From: CAZGUG01 sp964529035
GTDB lineage: Bacteria; Bacillota; Clostridia; Ch29
DNA: 49,389 bases
Assembly (NCBI GenBank): GCA_964529035.1
Contig: CAZGUG010000009.1
Coordinates: 1 to 49,389 of the forward strand
Reading direction: 5' to 3'
Under the pieces are notes generated by a model, which searched no databases, was not told the origin of the DNA, and saw nothing but the letters and a program-made list of their open reading frames with translations. Made by a program: the position numbers and the translations under genes. Position 1 is the first letter of the stretch. Every line of letters begins with the position of its first letter. This document shows, piece by piece, positions 32,938-41,147 of this stretch.

Positions 32938-34245
32938 ATGAGTAAACCAAGGGTAGTTCATTATATAAACCAGTTCTTTGCCGGCCTGGGAGGCGAGGAA
33001 AAAGCCGACGTAAGGCCGGAAATTCGGGAAGGCAAAGTGGGGCCCGGTGCAGCACTGGCAGCTGCCTTGGGCCAGGACGCTGAAATAGTTGCTACCGTTG
33101 TATGCGGGGATTCCTTTTACAATGAAAATATGGAAGAAGCCCGCAAAACTGTTCTTGACATGGTGAAACAGCAAAAAGCGGACCTGTTCATCGCAGGTCC
33201 GGCATTCAATGCCGGCAGGTATGGGGTTGCCTGCGGTGATATATGTAAAGCCGTATCCGAGGAACTGGGCATCCCGGTACTTACAGGGATGTATGTGGAA
33301 AACCCCGGTGCCGACCTTTACCGTAAAGACGTTGACATAGTCGAAACAGGCAATTCTGCCGCTGATATGCGTAAGTCAGTGCCTGTAATGGCGAAGGTTG
33401 CTCTTAAGATGTTAAAGGGCGAAGAACTCAAAGGGCCGGAAGACGGGCTGATGGAAAAAGGCGTAAGAAAGAATGTGTACAGGGATGTCAGGGGCTCCGA
33501 ACGGGCGGTGGATATGCTGATTGCAAAGCTTAACGACCAGCCCTTTGAAACCGAATACCCGATGCCGGACTTTGACAGGGTTACTCCCAATCCGGCTGTA
33601 AAGGACATGAGCAAAGCCAAGATCGCCCTTGTTACATCAGGGGGGATAGTACCTAAGGGCAACCCGGATAATATAGAAGCATCCAGCGCTTCGAAATACG
33701 GTAAGTATGACATAGACGGAATAGATGATTTGACATCGGATGAATACCAGACCGCCCACGGCGGCTATGACCCTGTGTATGCCAACGAAGAGCCGGACAG
33801 GGTTCTGCCGGTTGACGTATTAAGGGACATGGAAAAAGAAGGAGTAATAGGAGGATTGCACAGATATTATTATGCAACGGTGGGCAATGGCACTTCTGTG
33901 GCCAATGCGGTTGGTTTTGCCACCCAGTTTGTAAAGGAACTCAAGGCTGACGGAGTGGATGCCGTTATACTCACTTCCACCTGAGGAACCTGTACCCGTT
34001 GCGGAGCAACGATGGTAAAAGAAATTGAACGGGCAGGTATCCCGGTTGTGCATGTATGTACGGTGGTCCCCATTTCACTGACTGTGGGAGCCAACAGGAT
34101 AGTTCCGGCTGTTGCTATACCGCATCCGCTGGGGAATCCCAAGCTGTCCGGGGAAGAGGAAAAGACATTAAGAAGACAGCTGGTGGAGAAAGCCCTTAGG
34201 GCGCTGCAGACCGAAGTGGACAGCCAGACGGTGTTTGAAAGCTAG
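32938..34245 (+). CDS. grdB: Glycine reductase protein B, selenoprotein subunit GrdB
   Basis: Second component of substrate-specific protein B. The frame stays open through TGA at 33982-33984, read as selenocysteine (Sec349) in TSTUGTCTRCGATMVKEIE, giving 435 aa, the usual length. The segment after the TGA is highly conserved (VVHVCTVVPISLTVGANRIV), which rules out chance read-through. Sec attacks glycine bound as a Schiff base by the GrdE carbonyl group. ATG at 32938 after AAAGGGGGAGAG. A 6-bp hairpin sits 12 nt after the TGA. Confidence 0.97.
33982..34011 (+). promoter_or_regulatory. UGA codon and candidate SECIS hairpin of grdB
   Basis: The recoded TGA (33982-33984) is followed after 12 nt by CGTTGC-GGA-GCAACG (33997-34011), a perfect 6-bp stem with a three-base loop. 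Position and size suit a bacterial selenocysteine insertion element, which must lie just downstream of the UGA for SelB binding. Confidence 0.6.
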
Positions 34246-34260
34246 TGATAATTGAAGGAC

Positions 34261-34290
34261 AAATGGGTGATGCCATGGCATCACCCATTT
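34261..34290. repeat. Perfect 30-bp palindrome between grdB and grdC
   Basis: The 15-base half AAATGGGTGATGCCA is followed directly by its complement, with no spacer base at the DNA level. It sits 15 nt after the grdB stop and 22 nt before the grdC ATG. No T-run follows, so it is not a standard terminator; mRNA stabilisation, processing or a protein-binding site are alternatives. Confidence 0.85.
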
Positions 34291-34312
34291 GCTAAAGTAT
34301 GGAGGTGTATTT

Positions 34313-35854
34313 ATGTTTGCTGTAATCAAGGGAACGAGCTATGTATTGGTACATGCGCCGGATGTAACAATAAACAACGGATCTACGCAGACCATGGAAA
34401 GGCTGGCAAACCCGAATTCCGAATACCTTAAAAAAATAAAAAACCATATGCGGAGCTTTGAAGACGTGGTCGCTTATCCTCCCAACCAGGTATATATTGG
34501 CAGCAAAAACCCTGAAGACCTTAAGGAAATGGAAAAACCCTGGTATCAGAACGGAATTTCCGGGGCGGACAGGTTTGGCGAAATGGGAGAAATAATGCCC
34601 CAGGACGAGCTCTACGGGCTTATGAAGGCATCCGATGCCTTTGACCTGGTCAAGCTTGAAAAGGGTTTTTCGGATCTGATGAAGAAAAAACTTGCCGGTC
34701 ACAGGCTATTGGACGACATTGTTGGCGATAGGCTTGACCAAGGCGTGGACCTTACCGAAATTGAAGCCCTGATAGAAAGCCACCATGCCGAGGGCATGTA
34801 CATGAACGGTAAACTGGTGGGATGTGTAAAAAGAGCCCATGACAGGGATATAAACCTAAGCGCCCACGTTATGTTTGAAAACCTGGTTACCAAGGCATCC
34901 GGTGTGCTGGCGCTGGTTGATTTGATTAAGTTAAACAATATTGATCCGGGTGAAATTGATTATGTTATTGAGTGCTCTGAGGAGGCCTGTGGGGATATCA
35001 ACCAGAGAGGCGGCGGTAATTTCGCTAAGTCCATTGCCGAAGTTTCTGGTTGTGTGAATGCGACCGGCTCAGACATCAGGGGCTTTTGTGCCGCTCCCGC
35101 CCATGCCCTTATAGAGGCGGCGGCCCTTGTTAAGTCGGGAGTGTACAAAAATGTAGCGATTGTGGCGGGCGGAGCAACAGCCAAACTGGGCATGAACGGC
35201 AAAGACCATGTGGCCAAGGGACTGCCGGTGCTGGAGGATGTGCTAGGCGGGTTTGCGGTGCTGATAAGTGAAAACGACGGTGTGAACCCGGTACTGCGGA
35301 CCGACCTGGTTGGATTCCATAAAGTTGGAACGGGGTCTTCACCCCAGGCGGTCATTACTTCACTGGTGATATCGCCCTTGGAAAAGGGCGGCCTTAGGAT
35401 TACCGATATAGACAAGTATTCGGTGGAAATGCAGAATCCCGAAATAACCGTGCCGGCGGGCGCCGGGGACGTTCCGACCGCAAACTATAAAATGATAGGC
35501 GCCCTGGGAGTTAAACGAAACGAGCTTAAGAGGGAACAGTTGGCCGAATTTACAGAAAAGCACGGGATGCCGGGATTTGCTCCCACCCAGGGACATATAC
35601 CCTCGGGGGTGCCATTTTTGGGACACTGCAGGGATATGATGCAAAAGGGTCTCATGCAAAGGGCAATGATTGTGGGAAAAGGGAGCCTGTTTCTCGGCCG
35701 TATGACCAACCTCTTTGACGGTGTATCCATAATTGTGGAAAAAAATTCCGGCAAGGTCGGAGCGGAAACCGGGATAAGCGAGAAGGAAGTAAAGGCAATG
35801 ATTGCTCAAAGCCTGAAAGAATTTGCAGCCCAGCTGCTGGCGGAACAGGGGTGA
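34313..35854 (+). CDS. grdC: Glycine reductase protein C, subunit GrdC
   Basis: Large subunit of protein C, which takes the carboxymethyl-selenoether from protein A and, with GrdD, releases acetyl phosphate. 513 aa from ATG 34313 with GGAGGTG 6 nt upstream; an in-frame TTG at 34289 lies in the palindrome. The sequence is thiolase/FabH-like: YVIECSEEACGDINQRGGGN, SGCVNATGSDIRGFCAAPAH (20 shown), PTQGHIPSGVPFLGH. Complete. Its stop lies 6 nt before the grdD start. Confidence 0.96.
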   Translation: MFAVIKGTSYVLVHAPDVTINNGSTQTMERLANPNSEYLKKIKNHMRSFEDVVAYPPNQVYIGSKNPEDLKEMEKPWYQNGISGADRFGEMGEIMPQDELYGLMKASDAFDLVKLEKGFSDLMKKKLAGHRLLDDIVGDRLDQGVDLTEIEALIESHHAEGMYMNGKLVGCVKRAHDRDINLSAHVMFENLVTKASGVLALVDLIKLNNIDPGEIDYVIECSEEACGDINQRGGGNFAKSIAEVSGCVNATGSDIRGFCAAPAHALIEAAALVKSGVYKNVAIVAGGATAKLGMNGKDHVAKGLPVLEDVLGGFAVLISENDGVNPVLRTDLVGFHKVGTGSSPQAVITSLVISPLEKGGLRITDIDKYSVEMQNPEITVPAGAGDVPTANYKMIGALGVKRNELKREQLAEFTEKHGMPGFAPTQGHIPSGVPFLGHCRDMMQKGLMQRAMIVGKGSLFLGRMTNLFDGVSIIVEKNSGKVGAETGISEKEVKAMIAQSLKEFAAQLLAEQG

Positions 35855-35860
35855 GAGCAT

Positions 35861-37033
35861 TTGGAAAATAATGTTAAGAAAATAATCGGCGATGTGTTCA
35901 ATCAGATGGCGGAAGGATTGGAAACCGGGAGCTTTGCAAAGAGAATAAGGGTGGGACTTACGACTCTCGGAAGCGAACTCGGGACAGAAGAGCTTGTAAA
36001 GGGTGCCGAGCTGGCGGCGGCAAGAAACCCGGCGATTGAGACAGTCCTTATAGGCTCTTTCGGAAACAGCAGTCTGAGAACAGTTGTAGTGGAAGACGAA
36101 GAAAAAATGCATGAAAAAATGGAAGAAATGCTTGACAGCGGTGAAATAGACTGCTGTGTTACAATGCACTATAATTTCCCTATAGGTGTTTCAACGGTGG
36201 GCAGGGTGCTTACTCCCGGTGCCGGAAAGGAAATGTATATAGCCACCACGACCGGAACTTCCGCGGTGGCCAGGGTGGAGGCCATGGTAAAGAACGCCAT
36301 TTGCGGTATTGCCTGTGCAAAGGCCATGGGCAACCCCAGGCCGACCCTGGGCATACTCAATGTGGACGGTGCAAGACAGACCGAAAGAATACTGCTTGGG
36401 CTGAAGGAAAAGGGTTATGAAATAAACTTAGCCGTGTCCGGCAGAAGCGACGGCGGCCATGTGATGAGGGGTAACGACCTGCTTACCGGAACTCCCGATA
36501 TTATGGTTACCGATACACTGACCGGTAATATACTCATGAAAGTATTCTCTTCCTATACCACAGGCGGCAGTTATGAAGCGGTGGGATACGGTTACGGGCC
36601 CGGTGTCGGTGAAGGGTATTCAAGGATAATTCTGATACTGTCCAGGGCATCCGGAGCCCCGGTGGCTGCCAATGCCATAGAATATGCCGCCGGGCTTGCC
36701 CGGGGACGGCTTGCCGAAATGACAGCCGGGGAGATGGCGGCAGCCAAAAAAGCAGGGCTCGAGGATCTGCTGGTTCAAACCAAAAAGGACCAGCCGGGCG
36801 CCGAAAGCAGGGAAAAGGTACAGGCACCGCCCAAAAAAATAGTTACCGCTTCCATATCGGGAATAGATATTATTGACCTTGACAGCGCAGTGGAGGTTTT
36901 GTGGAAAGGCGGGATTTACGCCGAGACCGGAATGGGATGCACCGGACCGGTGGTTATGGTGGCGGAGGACCAGCTGGATGAGGCAGCCGATCTACTCAAA
37001 AAGGAAGACTATATAACCAAGGATGCACAGTAA
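35861..37033 (+). CDS. grdD: Glycine reductase protein C, subunit GrdD
   Basis: Small subunit of protein C (390 aa) that carries the acetyl group as a thioester before phosphorolysis to acetyl phosphate. The reactive cysteine is Cys360 in ETGMGCTGPVVMV near the C-terminus. Other marks: TTTGTSAVARVEAMVKNAIC, DGARQTERILLGL, VMRGNDLLTGTPDIMVTDTL (20 shown). The fold resembles phosphate-acyltransferase PlsX. TTG start at 35861 after GGGGTGAG. Last gene of the operon, followed by a terminator. Confidence 0.96.
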   Translation: MENNVKKIIGDVFNQMAEGLETGSFAKRIRVGLTTLGSELGTEELVKGAELAAARNPAIETVLIGSFGNSSLRTVVVEDEEKMHEKMEEMLDSGEIDCCVTMHYNFPIGVSTVGRVLTPGAGKEMYIATTTGTSAVARVEAMVKNAICGIACAKAMGNPRPTLGILNVDGARQTERILLGLKEKGYEINLAVSGRSDGGHVMRGNDLLTGTPDIMVTDTLTGNILMKVFSSYTTGGSYEAVGYGYGPGVGEGYSRIILILSRASGAPVAANAIEYAAGLARGRLAEMTAGEMAAAKKAGLEDLLVQTKKDQPGAESREKVQAPPKKIVTASISGIDIIDLDSAVEVLWKGGIYAETGMGCTGPVVMVAEDQLDEAADLLKKEDYITKDAQ

Positions 37034-37049
37034 TAGAAACATTTCTTCT

Positions 37050-37078
37050 AAGAGCTTCCCGGTGGGAAGCTCTTTTTT
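37050..37078 (+). terminator. Terminator of the glycine reductase operon
   Basis: AAGAGCTTCCC-GGT-GGGAAGCTCTT perfect 11-bp stem ending in TTTTTT, 17 nt after the grdD stop. Confidence 0.95.
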
Positions 37079-37107
37079 AGTTCCACTATTTGTGATTAAG
37101 TAAGTTA

Positions 37108-37116
37108 TGCTATAAT
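37108..37116 (+). promoter_or_regulatory. Extended -10 promoter of rpoN and the glycolytic genes
   Basis: TGCTATAAT fits TGnTATAAT, 65 nt upstream of the rpoN start and after the grd terminator. The -35 (near 37088) is weak. Confidence 0.55.
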
Positions 37117-37180
37117 ATTATATAATAGACGGTGTAAAGGGGATGTTTGCAGTATCAATTTGGTTATAGGGGAGATCATT

Positions 37181-38554
37181 ATGAAAATGGGGTTTAATTT
37201 ATCTCTAGAACAAACCCAGAAATTAATAATGACCCAGGAACTGCAGCAGGCAATAAAAATATTACAGCTTCCCTCGTTGGAGTTAAGGGAATACATTCAG
37301 CAGCAGCTTGAGACAAACCCGCTGATTGAGGAAAGGGAAGACGATGGAGAGCTTAACTCCATGGAAGACGGGGAAAGCCTGTTATCACAGATTGTCAAAA
37401 ATGTGGAATATACCAGGGGTGAATATGGCTACAACAGCGATCCGGACAGTGATTTTTCCTATGAGAATTATATACCCAGCCATACAACCCTTAAGGATCA
37501 TTTATTTTTTCAGCTGCACATTACGATTATGCCGGAACATCAGAGGGAGATAGGAGAGTATATAATAGAAAGCCTGAACGGTAACGGTTATCTGACCGCG
37601 GATGTCCGGGAAATTGCAGCGGTTCTCAAGGTAGACAGCGAAGAAGTTGAACAGGTATTATCGGTTATACAGACCTTCGATCCCACGGGAGTCGGCAGTC
37701 GGGACCTTAAGGAATGCCTGATGCTGCAGCTTGATGCAAAGGGCATAGACGATCCGTTGGTAAGGAAACTGGTGGGCGGATATCTTAAGGAACTTGGCGA
37801 CAAAAAATTTAATCACATTGCCAAGGAATTAAACATTTTAACCGCCGAGGTCCAAAGGGCGTACGATATCATCAAAACCCTCGAACCAAAACCCGGAAGG
37901 GCCTTTCACAATTCAAGCGATGTCAAGTATATATCGCCGGATGTGGTAGTAAAACGGATAAATGATGAGTTTGTTGTACTGGTGAACGACAGTGCTGCGC
38001 CAAGGCTTATTATTAACTCGTATTATAGAAGCATACTAAACAGCTGCCAGGACCAGCCGGGTATTTCAAGGTATATAACCGGGAAGCTGGAATCCGCTCT
38101 TTGGCTGATAAAGAGCATAGAACAGCGCAGAATGACGCTGTACAAAGTGGTAAATGCAATAGTTGAATACCAGAAGGAATTCTTCCACAGCGGTGTTAAA
38201 GCCTTAAAACCATTGACCTTAAAGGATATAGCCCTAAAGGTAGGGGTACACGAATCGACGGTGAGCAGGGCCACAAACGGTAAATATGTTCAGACCCCCA
38301 GAGGAATATATGAGTTGAAGTTTTTCTTCACCAGCGGGGTAAGCAGCGTCTATGGAGAAGGTATATCCTCCGAGAGCATCAAAGAAGCAATAAAGGGGAT
38401 AATCGACAAGGAGGACCCGAAGAAGCCCATAAGCGACCAGCGTATCACCGATATATTGAATTCAAGGGGCATCAATATATCAAGGAGAACGGTAGCAAAA
38501 TACAGAGACGAACTCGGAATCGCATCCTCTAGCAGAAGAAAAAGGTATTGTTGA
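37181..38554 (+). CDS. rpoN: RNA polymerase sigma-54 factor
   Basis: Alternative sigma factor recognising -24/-12 promoters, active only with an enhancer-binding ATPase. 457 aa from ATG 37181 (GGGGAGA 7 nt upstream); an earlier GTG-type frame at 37160 lacks a site. Region I: LSLEQTQKLIMTQELQQAIK and LQLPSLELREYIQQQLETNP. Core-binding part: FDPTGVGSRDLKECL. DNA-binding: VHESTVSRATNGKYVQTPRG and the RpoN box ISRRTVAKYRDELGI near the end. It sits where many Firmicutes have the central glycolytic regulator gene in front of gap. No enhancer-binding protein is in the window. Confidence 0.96.
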   Translation: MKMGFNLSLEQTQKLIMTQELQQAIKILQLPSLELREYIQQQLETNPLIEEREDDGELNSMEDGESLLSQIVKNVEYTRGEYGYNSDPDSDFSYENYIPSHTTLKDHLFFQLHITIMPEHQREIGEYIIESLNGNGYLTADVREIAAVLKVDSEEVEQVLSVIQTFDPTGVGSRDLKECLMLQLDAKGIDDPLVRKLVGGYLKELGDKKFNHIAKELNILTAEVQRAYDIIKTLEPKPGRAFHNSSDVKYISPDVVVKRINDEFVVLVNDSAAPRLIINSYYRSILNSCQDQPGISRYITGKLESALWLIKSIEQRRMTLYKVVNAIVEYQKEFFHSGVKALKPLTLKDIALKVGVHESTVSRATNGKYVQTPRGIYELKFFFTSGVSSVYGEGISSESIKEAIKGIIDKEDPKKPISDQRITDILNSRGINISRRTVAKYRDELGIASSSRRKRYC

Positions 38555-38567
38555 GTAAAACTTATTA

Positions 38568-38597
38568 AAACTTATTATTATGGTTAATAATAAGTTT
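38568..38597. promoter_or_regulatory. AT-rich 13-bp inverted repeat upstream of gap
   Basis: AAACTTATTATTA-TGGT-TAATAATAAGTTT is a perfect stem-loop 40 nt upstream of the gap ATG. It could be an operator, an mRNA-processing hairpin as known upstream of gapA in Bacillus, or a weak terminator (AGTTTA follows). Confidence 0.5.
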
Positions 38598-38637
38598 AGT
38601 TTACAATAAACTATTAAAAAATATGGAGGGATACTGA

Positions 38638-39657
38638 ATGGCTGTAAGGGTTGCAATAAACGGGTTTGGGAGAATAGGCAGAAACGTGCTCCGGGCCGCA
38701 TTGGAACAGGAAGTAAAGGATTTGGAGTTTGTGGCAATTAACGCAAGGTCTTCGGATAATGCCGTTAAGGCCCATCTTTTCAAGTACGATTCACTTTATG
38801 ATACATATAAAGAAGAAGTTAGTGTTGAAGGCGGCGATATACTGGTCGGCGATAAGAGCTTCAAGGGTTTGACCGGAATTGGACTGGAAGAACTGCCCTG
38901 GAAGGAACTGGGCATTGATATTGTAATCGAAGCGTCTGGAGCTTTCAGAACCAGGGAAACCGCCCAAAAGCATTTGGCCGCGGGAGCTAAAAAAGTGGTT
39001 ATTACCGCTCCGGCCAAGGATGAGGACATAACAGTTGTTATGGGTGTCAATGAGGAAAGGTATGAGCCGGACAGGCATCACATAGTTTCAAATGCTTCAT
39101 GTACCACTAACTGCTTGGCACCGGTGGCAAAGGTGCTGGATGAGGAGTTTGGGATAAATAAAGCGCAGATGACCACGGTGCATGCTTATACCAACGACCA
39201 GAATATACACGATGCAAGGCACAAGGATTTGAGAAGGGCCCGGGCGGGAGCCCTGTCCATGATACCGACAACTACCGGTGCTGCCAAGGCGGTTTCGCTG
39301 GTCCTGCCCCAACTGGAAGGCAGGATAAACGGAATGGCCATAAGAGTCCCGACCCCCACCGTATCCCTTGTGGATCTTGTCGCCCTAGTGGACAAAAAAG
39401 TTAGCGGCAGGGAAGAGGTAAATAAAGTTTTTGAAGAAGCTGCTGCCGGCCGGCTGAAGGGAATACTGGGGTACAGCGAAAAACCTCTTGTTTCCATCGA
39501 TTATAAAAAGAGTCCCTATTCGTCGATAGTGGACGGCCTTTCAACTATAGTTGTAAGTGGGGATATGGTCAAGGTGCTGGCATGGTATGACAATGAATGG
39601 GGGTATTCGTGCAGGGTGCTTGACCTGGTGCGTTACATAGCCGGTAAGGGAGTATAA
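38638..39657 (+). CDS. gap: Glyceraldehyde-3-phosphate dehydrogenase
   Basis: Oxidises glyceraldehyde-3-phosphate to 1,3-bisphosphoglycerate. 339 aa with NAD(P)-binding AINGFGRIGRNVLRA, catalytic Cys155 in SNASCTTNCLAPVAKVLDE, the AGALSMIPTTTGAAKAVSLV segment (20 shown) and WYDNEWGYSCRVLDLVRYI at the end. Odd feature: the adenosine-binding loop reads FVAINARSSDNAVKAH (residues 31-46), whereas NAD-specific glycolytic enzymes have an Asp after the Asn (INDLTD). Loss of that Asp together with a nearby Arg suggests NADP or dual use. ATG at 38638 after ATGGAGGGA. Confidence 0.96.
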   Translation: MAVRVAINGFGRIGRNVLRAALEQEVKDLEFVAINARSSDNAVKAHLFKYDSLYDTYKEEVSVEGGDILVGDKSFKGLTGIGLEELPWKELGIDIVIEASGAFRTRETAQKHLAAGAKKVVITAPAKDEDITVVMGVNEERYEPDRHHIVSNASCTTNCLAPVAKVLDEEFGINKAQMTTVHAYTNDQNIHDARHKDLRRARAGALSMIPTTTGAAKAVSLVLPQLEGRINGMAIRVPTPTVSLVDLVALVDKKVSGREEVNKVFEEAAAGRLKGILGYSEKPLVSIDYKKSPYSSIVDGLSTIVVSGDMVKVLAWYDNEWGYSCRVLDLVRYIAGKGV

Positions 39658-39697
39658 AGGGTTTTGACGCATTTTGCACCACATCGGCGGCATTAAA

Positions 39698-39727
39698 AAA
39701 GGGGCTGTTCTATGCAGCCCTTTGTTT
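39698..39727 (+). terminator. Terminator after gap
   Basis: GGGCTG-TTCTATG-CAGCCC (39702-39720) followed by TTTGTTT. It lies between gap and pgk and may reduce read-through, giving higher gap than pgk levels. Confidence 0.7.
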
Positions 39728-39827
39728 ATGCAAAATTTTCGGTATCAAAAATTTGCTATTTTTCTTAAAGAATATTACAGGAATATGAGCAGAAAATAAG
39801 ACAACAATAAAAGATGCACCCTCCACC

Positions 39828-39926
39828 ATGCTCATTAATGAATGGGGCTATTCCCACAGAGTAGCAGATCTGGTAGAATATATTACGGGCGTTAAAATAA
39901 AGGAACCTGCGTTATCAGGCACCTGA
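39828..39926 (+). pseudogene. C-terminal remnant of a second GAPDH gene
   Basis: The reading frame from 39828 encodes MLINEWGYSHRVADLVEYIT and a short tail ending at TGA 39926. NEWGYSHRVADLVEYI is the typical C-terminus of bacterial GAPDH (the intact gene just upstream ends NEWGYSCRVLDLVRYI). Only about 20 GAPDH residues survive; no upstream GAPDH coding is visible in any frame. The two copies differ at several positions, so it is not a fresh duplication of the neighbour's end. The pgk ribosome site lies just after it. Confidence 0.85.
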
Positions 39927-39946
39927 TTATACAAGGAGGTACCGAA

Positions 39947-41134
39947 GTGGATAAAAAGACAGTAAGAGATATGGAGGTTTCGGACAAGAGGGTATTGGTT
40001 CGTTGTGATTTCAATGTGCCGATTGACGAGCAGGGCAGAATAACCGACGATACACGAATAACCGCATCCCTTCCGACAATACGGTATTTGTCAGACCGGG
40101 GAGCCAGGGTTATACTGATATCGCACCTTGGCAGGCCAAAGGGAAAGGCCGACAGCAAATACAGCCTGCGGCCGGTGGCACAAAGGCTTGAAGAACTGCT
40201 CGGCAAAAACGTAATAATGGCGAATGATACAATAGGCGATGACGCCCGGGACAAGGCATCAAAACTGCAGCCGGGGCAGTTACTGTTGCTTGAGAATGTC
40301 AGATTCCATAAGGAAGAGACTGAAAACCAGCCCGGTTTTACAAAGAAGCTGGCCAAAATGGCGGAAATATTCGTGAATGATGCATTCGGAGCAGCCCACA
40401 GGGCCCATGCTTCCACAACCGGTATAACCGAATATCTGCCCGCTGCTGCAGGTTTTCTTATGGAGAAGGAACTGAAGGTGCTGGGAGGACTTGTAAAAAG
40501 TCCCAAAAGGCCCTTTACCGCTATATTGGGAGGCGCGAAGGTTTCGACCAAAATCGGTGTAATATCAAGCCTTCTGGACAGAGTGGACAGCCTGCTGATA
40601 GGCGGCGGTATGACCTTTACCTTCCTGAATGCAAAGGGGCTTAACGTGGGCAGGTCACTGCTTGAGCAGGATAAAGTGCCGCTGGCATCGAAAATAATAG
40701 AAAAGGCACAGGAAAAAGGGGTAAAATTAGTGCTGCCGGAGGATGTGGTTGTTGCCGAGGCATTTGATAATGACGCAGATCATTACACGGTGAATGTGGA
40801 AAATATTCCTTCGGATTATATGGGACTTGATATAGGGGATAGAACAATCGAAGTTTTCCGCCGTATAATTCTTGAATCCGAAACGGTGCTGTGGAACGGG
40901 CCGGTGGGAGCCTTTGAACTGCCAAACTACGCAAGGGGTACCATAGAAGTAGCAAAGACAATGGCAGAATGCGGTGGTGTAACAATAGTAGGTGGTGGCG
41001 ATTCGGTTGCTGCCGTTACACAGATGGGCTGCGCCGACAGGATGACCCATGTTTCCACGGGAGGAGGAGCGTCGCTGGAATTCCTGGAGGGGAAAGAGCT
41101 GCCCGGGATTGCCGGTTTAATGAATAAACAGTAA
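39947..41134 (+). CDS. pgk: Phosphoglycerate kinase
   Basis: Transfers the acyl phosphate of 1,3-bisphosphoglycerate to ADP. 395 aa, monofunctional (no fusion to triosephosphate isomerase). Motifs: VLVRCDFNVPIDEQGRITDD (20 shown), LISHLGRPKG, NDAFGAAHRAHAST, ILGGAKVSTKIGVI, VLWNGPVGAFE and IVGGGDSVAAVTQ for nucleotide binding. GTG start at 39947 with AAGGAGGT 6 nt upstream. Followed closely by tpiA. Confidence 0.97.
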   Translation: MDKKTVRDMEVSDKRVLVRCDFNVPIDEQGRITDDTRITASLPTIRYLSDRGARVILISHLGRPKGKADSKYSLRPVAQRLEELLGKNVIMANDTIGDDARDKASKLQPGQLLLLENVRFHKEETENQPGFTKKLAKMAEIFVNDAFGAAHRAHASTTGITEYLPAAAGFLMEKELKVLGGLVKSPKRPFTAILGGAKVSTKIGVISSLLDRVDSLLIGGGMTFTFLNAKGLNVGRSLLEQDKVPLASKIIEKAQEKGVKLVLPEDVVVAEAFDNDADHYTVNVENIPSDYMGLDIGDRTIEVFRRIILESETVLWNGPVGAFELPNYARGTIEVAKTMAECGGVTIVGGGDSVAAVTQMGCADRMTHVSTGGGASLEFLEGKELPGIAGLMNKQ

Positions 41135-41147
41135 TGGGAGTGATATT

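Noticed and set aside
33982..34245. grdB as two genes or a frameshifted pseudogene
   Set aside because: The same frame continues after TGA with strongly conserved GrdB sequence; selenocysteine recoding explains it fully.
34275..34292. Possible sigma-54 promoter (TGGCAT ... TTTGCT) before grdC
   Set aside because: The GG and GC are 12 nt apart instead of 10, and the match is part of the palindrome.
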